Shown piece after piece: positions 26,234-33,754 of a stretch of DNA of 64,000 nt (position 1 is the first letter of the stretch; every line of letters begins with the position of its first letter). Under the pieces are notes generated by a model. That model did not search any database and was not told the origin of the DNA. It was given only the letters and a program-made list of their open reading frames with translations. Source of the DNA: an uncultured Bacteroidia bacterium (GTDB lineage: Bacteria; Bacteroidota; Bacteroidia; Bacteroidales; F082); contig CADCJI010000004.1 in the NCBI GenBank assembly GCA_902801625.1, forward strand, positions 94,329-158,328, written 5' to 3'. The translations under genes were made by a program, and so were the position numbers.

Positions 26234-27055
26234 ATGGACCTCTTTTCCTGCCTTTCGCCTTTTGTCTTTTGCAGCTTTGCCTCGGGCAGCAGCGGCAATT
26301 GCTACTATGTGGGCAAGCAGGATGAAGGCCTCCTGGTGGATGCGGGTGTCAATGCCAAGCAAATCGTTACGGGATTGGTAAAGAATGACTTGAGTATGAA
26401 AAACATCAAGGCCATTCTGATTACGCATGATCATATCGACCACGTGAAAGGCTTGGAGGTTTTGACGAAAAACACGCCCGTTCCGATCTACGCCCATTCC
26501 GATTGTCTTCAAGGTCTCGCCGAAGGCAATGCCACAAAAAAGATTGATTCAGGACTGTTTCATGAGATTGAGCCCATGCAGCCGTTTGAGATTTGTGGCA
26601 TCACGATTGAGGCTTTCCCAGTGATGCATGATGGGCGGGGAGCTGTGGGCTATCATTTTAACTATGAGGGACATACCTTGACCATTGCCACCGACATCGG
26701 GATGCTCGACAAGGTGGTGAAGGAGCAGATTCGTAAGGCCGACAACCTTGTCATTGAGGCCAATTACGATGTGGAAATGTTGGAGAAAGGCTCGTATCCT
26801 TACATTTTGAAGCAACGCATCGCAGGGCCTTTTGGCCATCTGAGCAATGAGGAGTCGGCGCGTTTTGTGGCTGAGGTCTATCATTCGGGCATGAAAAACA
26901 TCATGCTGTGCCACCTCAGCGAGAACAACAACACCCCGGAACGTGCCATGCAATGCCTGTATCAGCAGTTCCACAAAAAGCATGTCCGTCCCGATGTGAA
27001 CACCTCCATCTTCCCCTTGCCGCGCCACAAGAGCACAGGTTTTGTGTATCTGTAG
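26234..27055 (+). CDS. MBL-fold metallohydrolase of the WalJ/YycJ type
   Basis: Metallo-beta-lactamase-fold hydrolase, 273 aa, probably acting on nucleic acid like Bacillus WalJ. Seen: CSFASGSSGNCYYVG at the start, the signature THDHIDH (metal ligands), a histidine in FPVMHDGRGAVGYHF, TDIGMLD, and LCHLSENNN near the end. The start is ATG 26234, since an upstream TTG lies in the promoter. WalJ proteins are linked to cell-wall regulation and DNA replication/repair coordination in Firmicutes. In Bacteroidota the role is unproven. Confidence 0.85.
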   Translation: MDLFSCLSPFVFCSFASGSSGNCYYVGKQDEGLLVDAGVNAKQIVTGLVKNDLSMKNIKAILITHDHIDHVKGLEVLTKNTPVPIYAHSDCLQGLAEGNATKKIDSGLFHEIEPMQPFEICGITIEAFPVMHDGRGAVGYHFNYEGHTLTIATDIGMLDKVVKEQIRKADNLVIEANYDVEMLEKGSYPYILKQRIAGPFGHLSNEESARFVAEVYHSGMKNIMLCHLSENNNTPERAMQCLYQQFHKKHVRPDVNTSIFPLPRHKSTGFVYL

Positions 27056-27228
27056 ATTCCCCAATTTTCCACGTTTTTTGAGGCATTCTGTGACTTTCCA
27101 CATTATTCCACACTGTGGCACGCTGCAAGTTATGAACATAAACTGTTGATAACCTTTGCATTCAAGTGTTTTCGTATTTGTGGCACGCATTGTGCTATAT
27201 AAACAAGGTGGATTAAAGTCGAATTGAA

Positions 27229-28116
27229 ATGCAACATAGATTGACATTGATTTCTTTGCTATTCGTGGTCTTGTTGGCCACCTCATGCAATGTGGAACGT
27301 TCCGAAAAGTACCAAGCCCTTTTGGCAGAACGTGATTCTTTGTACACCGAAGCTGTGGCTTCGAAAGGTGGTTTCGACCAAGCGTTGAACACCATCAACG
27401 AGATTGAAGCAGCCCTAGAGGCGGTGCGCGCCCAGGAAAACATCATCATGATGGATAATCAAGAGGGCAATACTAACAAGGCTGTTACCGAGATTAACGC
27501 CATCCAGCAGACCTTGCAGGAGAACCGCCAAAAGATCGAAAAACTTGAGAAGCAGCTGGCCGAACAGGGCGCAACTTCAAAGGCCTTGAACCAGACTGTG
27601 AATCGCTTGAAGAAACAATTGGAAGAAAAAGACACCTATATCAGTAGCTTGAAGGATGAATTGCAACAGAGTCGCGAGCAAATCGCCGAACTGAATGAAC
27701 AGGTGACCGACCTGAATAACAACATCAGCGAGTTGAGCACCAACTTGGATGTGATGGCGGTTCAGAACGCAGCGCAACAGGCTACCATCGAAAACCAAGA
27801 TGCCATGCTGAACACAGTGTGGATTTGCATCGCCCCTCAGCAGACATTGGTTGAGAAGGGTATCCTCAGCAAAGGCGGACTGTTCCAATCGAGCGCCATC
27901 TCCAAGCAAGGCTTCGACAAGACACAGTTTGTGGAAGGCAACAAGCGCGAACTGGAGCTCATCCCGCTGAATACCAAGAAGGCCAAAATCATGACCACCC
28001 ACCCGGAAAGCAGCTATCAGATTAATGAAGGAGAGGAAGGGGCTCAGACCTTGCAAATCCTCGACAAGGAAGCTTTCTGGAGTATGTCGAATTATTTGGT
28101 AGTATCCATCAAATAA
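27229..28116 (+). CDS. Coiled-coil lipoprotein of unknown function
   Basis: Exported lipoprotein of 295 aa: signal MQHRLTLISLLFVVLLATSC with the cysteine at residue 20. Residues 25-190 form a long coiled coil (repeated I/L-E-K-L-x-K-Q and QENRQKIEKLEKQLAEQ). The C-terminal 100 residues are a small domain (VWICIAPQQTLVEKGILSKG, FVEGNKRELELIPLNTKKAK). Similar proteins occur widely in Bacteroidales without a known role; envelope structural function is plausible. It is followed by a strong terminator. Confidence 0.75.
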   Translation: MQHRLTLISLLFVVLLATSCNVERSEKYQALLAERDSLYTEAVASKGGFDQALNTINEIEAALEAVRAQENIIMMDNQEGNTNKAVTEINAIQQTLQENRQKIEKLEKQLAEQGATSKALNQTVNRLKKQLEEKDTYISSLKDELQQSREQIAELNEQVTDLNNNISELSTNLDVMAVQNAAQQATIENQDAMLNTVWICIAPQQTLVEKGILSKGGLFQSSAISKQGFDKTQFVEGNKRELELIPLNTKKAKIMTTHPESSYQINEGEEGAQTLQILDKEAFWSMSNYLVVSIK

Positions 28117-28161
28117 AAATCCGTTAATACGGAACTGCTCGTTTTCAATTTTTTTAAAAAT

Positions 28162-28193
28162 GCCTCACATTTCCCCAATGTGGGGCTTTTTTT
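28162..28193 (+). terminator. Intrinsic terminator after the coiled-coil lipoprotein gene
   Basis: GCCTCACATT pairs with AATGTGGGGC around a five-base loop, followed by seven T. Confidence 0.85.
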
Positions 28194-28226
28194 GTGTGTA
28201 ATTTTGTGGAATCTACGGAAAAATGT

Positions 28227-28234
28227 TATCTTTG
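28227..28234 (+). promoter_or_regulatory. -7 promoter box of the sigma-54 response regulator
   Basis: TATCTTTG, only four bases before ATG 28239, so the transcript is predicted to be leaderless or nearly so. Confidence 0.5.
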
Positions 28235-28238
28235 CGGC

Positions 28239-29576
28239 ATGAAATGTAGAATTCTAGTTGTGGAAGACGATGCCTCCTTCGGCCTGATGATTCAGACCTG
28301 GCTGAAGAAGAACGGTTATGAGGCCGTGCTTGCGTCGCGATACGAACAGGCCAAGATTGAAATTTCCAATGGTGACTTTGGCTTGATTCTCACCGATTTG
28401 CGTTTGCCCGATGGTGACGGTATCATCCTGATGACTTGGGTGCGAGAGAAGCTGAAGAGCAAGGTGCCCATCATCGTGATGACGGGCTATGCCGAGGTGC
28501 AGACCGCCGTTTCGGCCATGAAACTCGGTGCTTTCGACTACCTCAAGAAACCTATCAATCCAAGTGTGTTGGAGGAGAAAATCGCTGCTGCGCTGACTTC
28601 GGGTGTTGACGAGGTTGAGGAAACCTTTGTCCCGGGCACCAAGCAGTGGGTGAGGGGTAACAGTCCCGCCATGGTGCGGCTCTACAAACATGTGGAATTG
28701 GTGGCACCCACCAAGTTCTCCGTGTTGATTCTCGGCGAGAGTGGCACGGGCAAGGAATACATCGCGCGCATGATCCACGAAAAAAGTCAGTTTAAGGACG
28801 GTCCTTTCATCCCCGTTGACTGTGGAAGTCTGTCGAAAGAGCTGGCGCCCAGTGAGTTGTTCGGCCATCTGAAAGGCTCGTTTACCTCTGCCATTGCCGA
28901 CAAGAAAGGCGTGTTCGAGCAGGCTAAGGGTGGCACAGTGTTCCTTGATGAGGTGGGCAACCTGCCTTACGAGGTGCAGATGCAACTCTTGCGTGCCTTG
29001 CAGGAGCAGAAGGTGAGGCCAGTGGGCTCGGCCACCGACATCCAAGTGGATGTGCGCATCATTGCCGCCACCAACGAAGACTTGGAGCATGCCATCGAGG
29101 AAGGGCGCTTCCGTCAGGATTTGTTCCACCGCATCAACGAGTTCGCCATCGAGGTGCCGCCTTTGCGCGACCGTTTGGAGGACTTCGATGAGTTGACCGC
29201 CTTCTTCATCCGTCAGGCCAACGAGGAGTTGGGCAAGAATGTGAAGGGCATTTCAGAAGATGCCTTGCAGCGGATGAAAGAGCAACGCTGGAACGGCAAC
29301 CTGCGTGAGTTGCGCAATGTGGTGCGTCGTTGTGTGCTGTTTGCAGAAAGTGAGAACATCGAGCTGGACGACCTGCCAGTATTCAGCGCGCCCAACAAGA
29401 AGACCGTCATTGCCTCGGATGAGGATGACTGGGCCTTGCGTCCCGAGCATGAGAAGGAACAGATCGAAGCCGCCTTACAGAAGGCGAGGGGCAACAAGAC
29501 CGTCGCGGCCAAACTGCTGCAAATCGACCGCAAGACCTTATATAATAAGATGCATCTATACGGAATTGAACTATAA
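28239..29576 (+). CDS. NtrC-type sigma-54-dependent response regulator
   Basis: Transcription activator of 445 aa: receiver domain with phospho-acceptor D53 (LILTDLRLPDGDG), AAA+ ATPase domain with Walker A GESGTGKE near 166-173, GGTVFLDEVGNL as Walker B, and a Fis-type HTH at the end (NKTVAAKLLQIDRKTLYNKM). The sigma-54 contact loop reads GSFTSA (213-218) rather than the usual GAFTGA; the key Phe-Thr pair is kept. No kinase gene is adjacent; the hybrid kinase at 46264 is a possible but unproven partner. ATG 28239 is chosen over the longer reading because the promoter lies between. Confidence 0.92.
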   Translation: MKCRILVVEDDASFGLMIQTWLKKNGYEAVLASRYEQAKIEISNGDFGLILTDLRLPDGDGIILMTWVREKLKSKVPIIVMTGYAEVQTAVSAMKLGAFDYLKKPINPSVLEEKIAAALTSGVDEVEETFVPGTKQWVRGNSPAMVRLYKHVELVAPTKFSVLILGESGTGKEYIARMIHEKSQFKDGPFIPVDCGSLSKELAPSELFGHLKGSFTSAIADKKGVFEQAKGGTVFLDEVGNLPYEVQMQLLRALQEQKVRPVGSATDIQVDVRIIAATNEDLEHAIEEGRFRQDLFHRINEFAIEVPPLRDRLEDFDELTAFFIRQANEELGKNVKGISEDALQRMKEQRWNGNLRELRNVVRRCVLFAESENIELDDLPVFSAPNKKTVIASDEDDWALRPEHEKEQIEAALQKARGNKTVAAKLLQIDRKTLYNKMHLYGIEL

Positions 29577-29594
29577 TCCTGATCAGCTATTGCC

Positions 29595-30356
29595 ATGAAA
29601 AAAACAGTATTCTTAATATGTGGCGTGATGGCCCTGTTATTTGGCCTGGAAGCCAATGCCCAAAAACCTTACAATATGGATGAGCTATATGAAATAGGAA
29701 AGCTCTCGAAGGGTTCTATCTCCGATTTTGTCTCATGGATGCTGGCAGAGCCGGAGGATGAATTGAATGGGCCCATGAGCGAGGCGTGGCAACTCTATCG
29801 GAAGAATAAGCCGTTGGGCAAGGGCACGACAATCATTTTGGATGAGAAGAACGGCTATTTCAGGTATGAGATGGACTATGACAAGGAATACGAGGATGAA
29901 GAAGGTGAGCCGGTGGAAAGTATTACTGTTGTGGAGATGTGTGTCTGGAATTGTGCCGACGGGAAACATAAGCTGTTTGCTGAGAATGTTGGAGGCACCT
30001 ATCAGGGGAAACCCCATAATGATGGACAATTTGACGGCGCCATGTTTTTCCTGTATGACAAGGCGACCCATAAGTTGTATGGTTTCAACGAAGCCATTGA
30101 TAGTGAAGAACTGTCCAGCTTGGCACCTCTACAGTGGAGATATGATGGAGAACGGTATTTTGCCACCGACCATGTGACGGGCGAGTGGAAACAGATGACC
30201 CAAGAGGAGTACGACAAATGGATGGAAGACCGCCCTGTGGTGACCCTGTCTCTGCCCCGCAGTGGAAAAGACATCAAGGCTCATATCTATACCTCGACTG
30301 GGAACAAGGAGCGGACCTTTGCTTGGGACGGCTACCGTTTCCACCTTTCAAAGTAG
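29595..30356 (+). CDS. Secreted protein of unknown function
   Basis: Not recognised. The 253-aa protein has a signal peptide (MKKTVFLICGVMALLFGLEANAQ, cleavage likely after NAQ) and no other membrane segment, so it is likely periplasmic. The body is acidic and aromatic-rich, with WQLYRKNKPLGKGTTIILDE in the middle and SGKDIKAHIYTSTGNKERT near the end. It starts 18 bases after the sigma-54 regulator and may be co-transcribed with it. Confidence 0.65.
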   Translation: MKKTVFLICGVMALLFGLEANAQKPYNMDELYEIGKLSKGSISDFVSWMLAEPEDELNGPMSEAWQLYRKNKPLGKGTTIILDEKNGYFRYEMDYDKEYEDEEGEPVESITVVEMCVWNCADGKHKLFAENVGGTYQGKPHNDGQFDGAMFFLYDKATHKLYGFNEAIDSEELSSLAPLQWRYDGERYFATDHVTGEWKQMTQEEYDKWMEDRPVVTLSLPRSGKDIKAHIYTSTGNKERTFAWDGYRFHLSK

Positions 30357-30392
30357 TTTGCTTTTAGGCGAGGCAATGTTTGGGGTATTTCA

Positions 30393-30602
30393 TCGTTAAT
30401 AACGATATATATCCTTATGCAATGGAGTGTTAGATAGTTATTAACGATTCAAAAGGGCATGGAATCAGACGTTTTGTCGTTCATAACAATAGTTGACCTG
30501 ATTCGATAGTGTATGGAATCGTTATAAACGACCTAAATAGGCAAAGAATCGGACAATTTGTCATTGATAACCTTTTGATTCCCTATTTGATACGGTTTTT
30601 GA
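30393..30602 (+). repeat. Five degenerate 42-base tandem repeats with phased palindromic cores
   Basis: A 13-base core close to TCGTTnATAACGA begins at 30393, 30435, 30477, 30519 and 30561, exactly 42 bases apart, which is four helical turns. Units 2 and 4 share 30 of 42 bases over their whole length, and units 1 and 3 share 27 of 42, so the array looks like an 84-base higher-order repeat. It fills the spacer before the 30621 gene. It could be a multi-site operator, since all cores face the same side of the helix, or an old minisatellite. Confidence 0.75.
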
Positions 30603-30620
30603 TGGTTGTTCGTCAATAAA

Positions 30621-31385
30621 ATGTTCTTTATGACTCCATCCAAATTCAACCAGGGCCTGGATTCCTTGTCGTTCCATACTGGAATTGATGAGATATGTCT
30701 TTGTCTTAATGACGTGCAGGCTGACGATTACATGTTGGGTCTTGTCCAAGAAGTGAAAGATGCCAACCAAAGGCTTTTAGATGCCCTACGTGTTGGCACG
30801 GCAAAGCATAATGTGCAAAAGGAAGTCAAACAGCTCAACGACAGCATTGTGGCGGCACATCGTTTCATCGACTCGTGCTGCTATTTGCCCGATGCCGAGG
30901 TGAAGGCCAGTGCCAAGGCGCTCAAAAAGCTCTTCGGTTCCTATGGCAAACCTATTACACGGATGGACTTGTACACCCAGATGACCGTGGTGAGTGTATT
31001 GCTTCGCGATTTGGCGCAACCCGAGATGCAAGTTCATGTGGAAAAGCTCCCCATGTTGCTGGAGCGTATCAACGGCATTCAGGAAGCTTTGGATACATTA
31101 TTGCATAAACACATGGATGTAATTTTGGACAAGAGCACGATGAAGAAGCACAAGCCTCTTCCCGTCCTGAAGCGTGAAGTTAATGAGAAGCTCGAAGTCT
31201 TGGTAACCTATCTACAGGCGATGGCATCAAAGGAACCTGAGGCCTATGGCAAGCCCTATGCGGTGGTGACAGCAATTATAACGCGGCTGAATGACACTTA
31301 TACGGGCGGTGCGCCTAAAGCCTCAAGAAAAAGGGAAGATGCTGATGGAGCCTCGGAGGCTACGAGGGTTTCTATTGGGGCGTGA
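30621..31385 (+). CDS. DUF6261-like protein of unknown function
   Basis: Soluble, mostly helical protein of 254 aa resembling the Bacteroidota family DUF6261: a short start (MTPSKFNQGLDSLSFHTGID), a helix-rich middle with VVSVLLRDLAQPEM and a long C-terminal helix pair. No signal, membrane segment or catalytic motif is visible. ATG 30621 is used; ATG 30630 is equally possible. An in-frame TTG at 30606 is less likely. Its position right after the 42-base array makes it the obvious candidate for control by that array. Confidence 0.6.
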   Translation: MFFMTPSKFNQGLDSLSFHTGIDEICLCLNDVQADDYMLGLVQEVKDANQRLLDALRVGTAKHNVQKEVKQLNDSIVAAHRFIDSCCYLPDAEVKASAKALKKLFGSYGKPITRMDLYTQMTVVSVLLRDLAQPEMQVHVEKLPMLLERINGIQEALDTLLHKHMDVILDKSTMKKHKPLPVLKREVNEKLEVLVTYLQAMASKEPEAYGKPYAVVTAIITRLNDTYTGGAPKASRKREDADGASEATRVSIGA

Positions 31386-31528
31386 AGAGGATCTTTGGAT
31401 TGTTTATGGCTGATCCTAATGGCATGTGAGAGGTTTTGTTTAGTTGGAAAGGGATGGTAAGGACAAATGAATAAAAAACAAGTGATTGAATTACATCTGA
31501 AATAGCAATGTTGATGCAAAATTATCAG

Positions 31529-31536
31529 TATTTTTG
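31529..31536 (+). promoter_or_regulatory. -7 promoter box of the metacaspase/ECF/CHAT operon
   Basis: TATTTTTG, 19 bases before ATG 31556. The four downstream genes are spaced 1-12 bases apart with no further box. Confidence 0.6.
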
Positions 31537-31555
31537 CAATCTAAAACCAAACAAA

Positions 31556-32476
31556 ATGCTCATAAAAAGAAGTAAACAACATTGTTGTCATAGATACTAC
31601 CTTTTCATTTGGGTTCTTATATTGTCAATGCTTTGCTCCCCATTGGTGTTGTCTGCCCAGCAGAAGCATGCTTTGCTAATTGGGATTTCAAACTATCCAC
31701 AATATGATTATGCGGATGCGTCTTGGGCACCGATACACGGCACAAACGATGTGCAGTTAATTTCACCAATACTTGCAAAGCAAGGTTTCAAAATCAATAC
31801 GCTAACTAATGAATCTGCAACGCATGAAGCCATTGGTAACAGCTTGAAGGATTTGGGAAACAGCGTACATTCTGGTGATATAGTTTATATCCATCTGTCT
31901 GGACACGGGCAAGCGGTAGAAGATGAGAATGGCGACGAAGCAGATGGATGGGATGAGGCTTTTATTCCGTTTGATGCCGAACGCAGTTACAGAGAGAATG
32001 GCTATCATGGAGAAAACCATTTGCTTGATGACGAGTTGAATGGTTACCTTAATACCATACGTAGAAAGGTCGGAGAGACAGGAATAGTATATGTGGTGAT
32101 GGATGCTTGTCACGCTGGTTCTTCTTATCGAGGCGAAGAGGAACAAGATAGTGTATATGTGCGTGGTACGGAAATAGGTTTCAGTAAAAATGGGAAAACA
32201 TACACCCCAAGAATTAATCGAAGTGGAAATATCCTTATTGCATCGGAGGGTGGGATGGTTCCCATTTATATGCTGGAAGCCTGTCGGTCATACGAAGTGA
32301 ATATTGAAATAAAACAAAATGGTACATTCCATGGCCCCTTGTCCTATTATATCGGCCAACAATTGTTAACCAAGCCCTTGTTATTCGACACTAATTGGAT
32401 TGAAGAGGTACGGAAAAACATGGATAAAGACATCCGATTGGTAAGGCAACACATGGTAATTGAAAGTTCAAAATAA
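31556..32476 (+). CDS. Exported metacaspase-like cysteine protease (peptidase C14)
   Basis: Caspase-fold protease of 306 aa. A long signal peptide (hydrophobic core YLFIWVLILSMLCSPLVLSA) precedes HALLIGISNYPQYDYAD. The catalytic dyad is H117 (HLSGHGQ) and C185 (MDACHAGSSY). An acidic segment DENGDEADGWDEAF is typical of metacaspases. Such enzymes usually cleave after Arg or Lys. Export of the caspase is unusual and places it in the periplasm or on the surface. ATG 31556 follows the promoter; the longer reading starts upstream of the promoter box. It is followed two bases later by the ECF sigma factor, so it is part of a tight operon. Confidence 0.85.
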   Translation: MLIKRSKQHCCHRYYLFIWVLILSMLCSPLVLSAQQKHALLIGISNYPQYDYADASWAPIHGTNDVQLISPILAKQGFKINTLTNESATHEAIGNSLKDLGNSVHSGDIVYIHLSGHGQAVEDENGDEADGWDEAFIPFDAERSYRENGYHGENHLLDDELNGYLNTIRRKVGETGIVYVVMDACHAGSSYRGEEEQDSVYVRGTEIGFSKNGKTYTPRINRSGNILIASEGGMVPIYMLEACRSYEVNIEIKQNGTFHGPLSYYIGQQLLTKPLLFDTNWIEEVRKNMDKDIRLVRQHMVIESSK

Positions 32477-32478
32477 GT

Positions 32479-33069
32479 ATGGCCGTCATATCATTAAATA
32501 GGAAGCGGGACGAAGCCCTGAACGAGTTCGCAAGAAAGTATCGGGATAGGACTTTGTGCTATCTTCAAAAGGCTTTTTCGTTAAACAAGGAAGATTGTGA
32601 AGATGTTTTCCAAGAGTCCTCGATTGTTTTGTGTAGGGATGCAGGCAGCGGCAAGTTGGACAATCGTATTTCTTCTCTATACACTTATTTCATTGGTATT
32701 TGCAAAAATAAAGCCCATGAACAGCTTAGGGCAAATGGTAAAGCTTTTCTGCCTTCAATTGATGATTATTCAAGCGATGAGGATGAACGCAAATACACCG
32801 TGCTTCTTAACAAGGCGGACAAAATCCTTAACCTGATAGATTCAAATGAGAAAGAGGAATATGAGAGGAACAGCATTGTACAAGAAATGGTTAAGCAATT
32901 GCCATCCCCATGTGATGAAATGCTTTGGTCATTCTATCGTGATGGTCTTTCCATGAAGGCAATCGCGCAGATGTTTAAATACGCAAGCGAAAACGCAGCC
33001 AAGGTAACGAAGCACCGTTGCCAGGAAAAATTCCGCAATAGATATGAAGAACTGCTAAGCAAAAAGTAA
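32479..33069 (+). CDS. ECF-type RNA polymerase sigma factor
   Basis: Sigma-70 family factor of the extracytoplasmic-function class, 196 aa. Region 2 (LCYLQKAFSLNKEDCEDVFQ, then ESSIVLCRD) and region 4 (LPSPCDEMLWSFYRDGLSMK, then AIAQMFKYASENAAKVTKHR) are present, joined by a longer-than-usual linker rich in Asp and Lys. It directs RNA polymerase to its own promoters when released from an anti-sigma factor, probably the next gene. Start and stop spacing (two bases after the caspase, twelve before 33082) show it is in the same operon. Confidence 0.88.
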   Translation: MAVISLNRKRDEALNEFARKYRDRTLCYLQKAFSLNKEDCEDVFQESSIVLCRDAGSGKLDNRISSLYTYFIGICKNKAHEQLRANGKAFLPSIDDYSSDEDERKYTVLLNKADKILNLIDSNEKEEYERNSIVQEMVKQLPSPCDEMLWSFYRDGLSMKAIAQMFKYASENAAKVTKHRCQEKFRNRYEELLSKK

Positions 33070-33081
33070 ACGAGAAAAGCG

Positions 33082-33753
33082 ATGAACATGGAAGAAACAC
33101 TATATGATAACGAAGAAAGAATTGAGCGGTATCTTCATGGAGAGATGACGCCCGACGAAGAAGCAATATTTGAAGAGGATCTTGCCAATGATGACACTTT
33201 ACGGCGACAGGCCGAAGCTATGGCAAGAATTGTTAAAGGCATGGAGACGGTTGGCGGCGAGCAAGACAGATTGCTGGTTGAAAAGATGAAAACAGCAAAC
33301 GGGAAAAAACTTGCACCTGTTTGGTGGATGTCTATTGCAGCAAGCCTCGTGATTATCTTCACTGTGGGCTATCACTTCTATGACCGTTCCCAAACTATTG
33401 GCTTGGGGCAGCAATATGCCTATGTGTTTTCAACCGAAACAGAGACATTGATTCGCGGTGAAGAGGATGAAGATGTAGCAAACAAACTCAGTGTGCTATT
33501 TGACAATGCAGCCAATGGAAAAGATTTGAAAAACACAATTTCGCAACTTGAAGAGTTGTGGGCGTTGGCTCAAAGTGATACTTATAATGACTATACAACG
33601 TATGAGCCTTACATAGGATGGAATCTTGCTATAGCATATTTGCGTAATAATGAGAAAAAGGAAGCAAAGTCTGTTCTTAAACAAATGCAGCTGGATTATC
33701 CTGAAGGGACAGCAATAGGTGATAAAGTTGCCGAATTACTTAAAGAGTTATAG
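33082..33753 (+). CDS. Anti-sigma-like single-pass membrane protein with TPR-like tail
   Basis: Predicted membrane protein of 223 aa. The cytoplasmic N-terminus (ERIERYLHGEMTPDEEAIFE) resembles the start of Bacteroidota anti-sigma proteins but lacks a zinc HxxxCxxC motif. One membrane helix (PVWWMSIAASLVIIFTVGYH) lies at about 76-95. The exported part ends in TPR-like helices (WNLAIAYLRNNEKKEAKSVL). Gene order (directly after the ECF sigma factor and one base before the CHAT gene) supports a role as its membrane anchor or sensor. Cleavage by the neighbouring proteases is an attractive but untested idea. Confidence 0.72.
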   Translation: MNMEETLYDNEERIERYLHGEMTPDEEAIFEEDLANDDTLRRQAEAMARIVKGMETVGGEQDRLLVEKMKTANGKKLAPVWWMSIAASLVIIFTVGYHFYDRSQTIGLGQQYAYVFSTETETLIRGEEDEDVANKLSVLFDNAANGKDLKNTISQLEELWALAQSDTYNDYTTYEPYIGWNLAIAYLRNNEKKEAKSVLKQMQLDYPEGTAIGDKVAELLKEL

Positions 33754-33754
33754 C

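Noticed and set aside
27056-27228. Cluster of TTCCACA words resembling DnaA boxes between the hydrolase and lipoprotein genes
   Set aside because: Only two or three imperfect matches, no AT-rich unwinding region or dnaA/dnaN neighbours; not enough for an origin.
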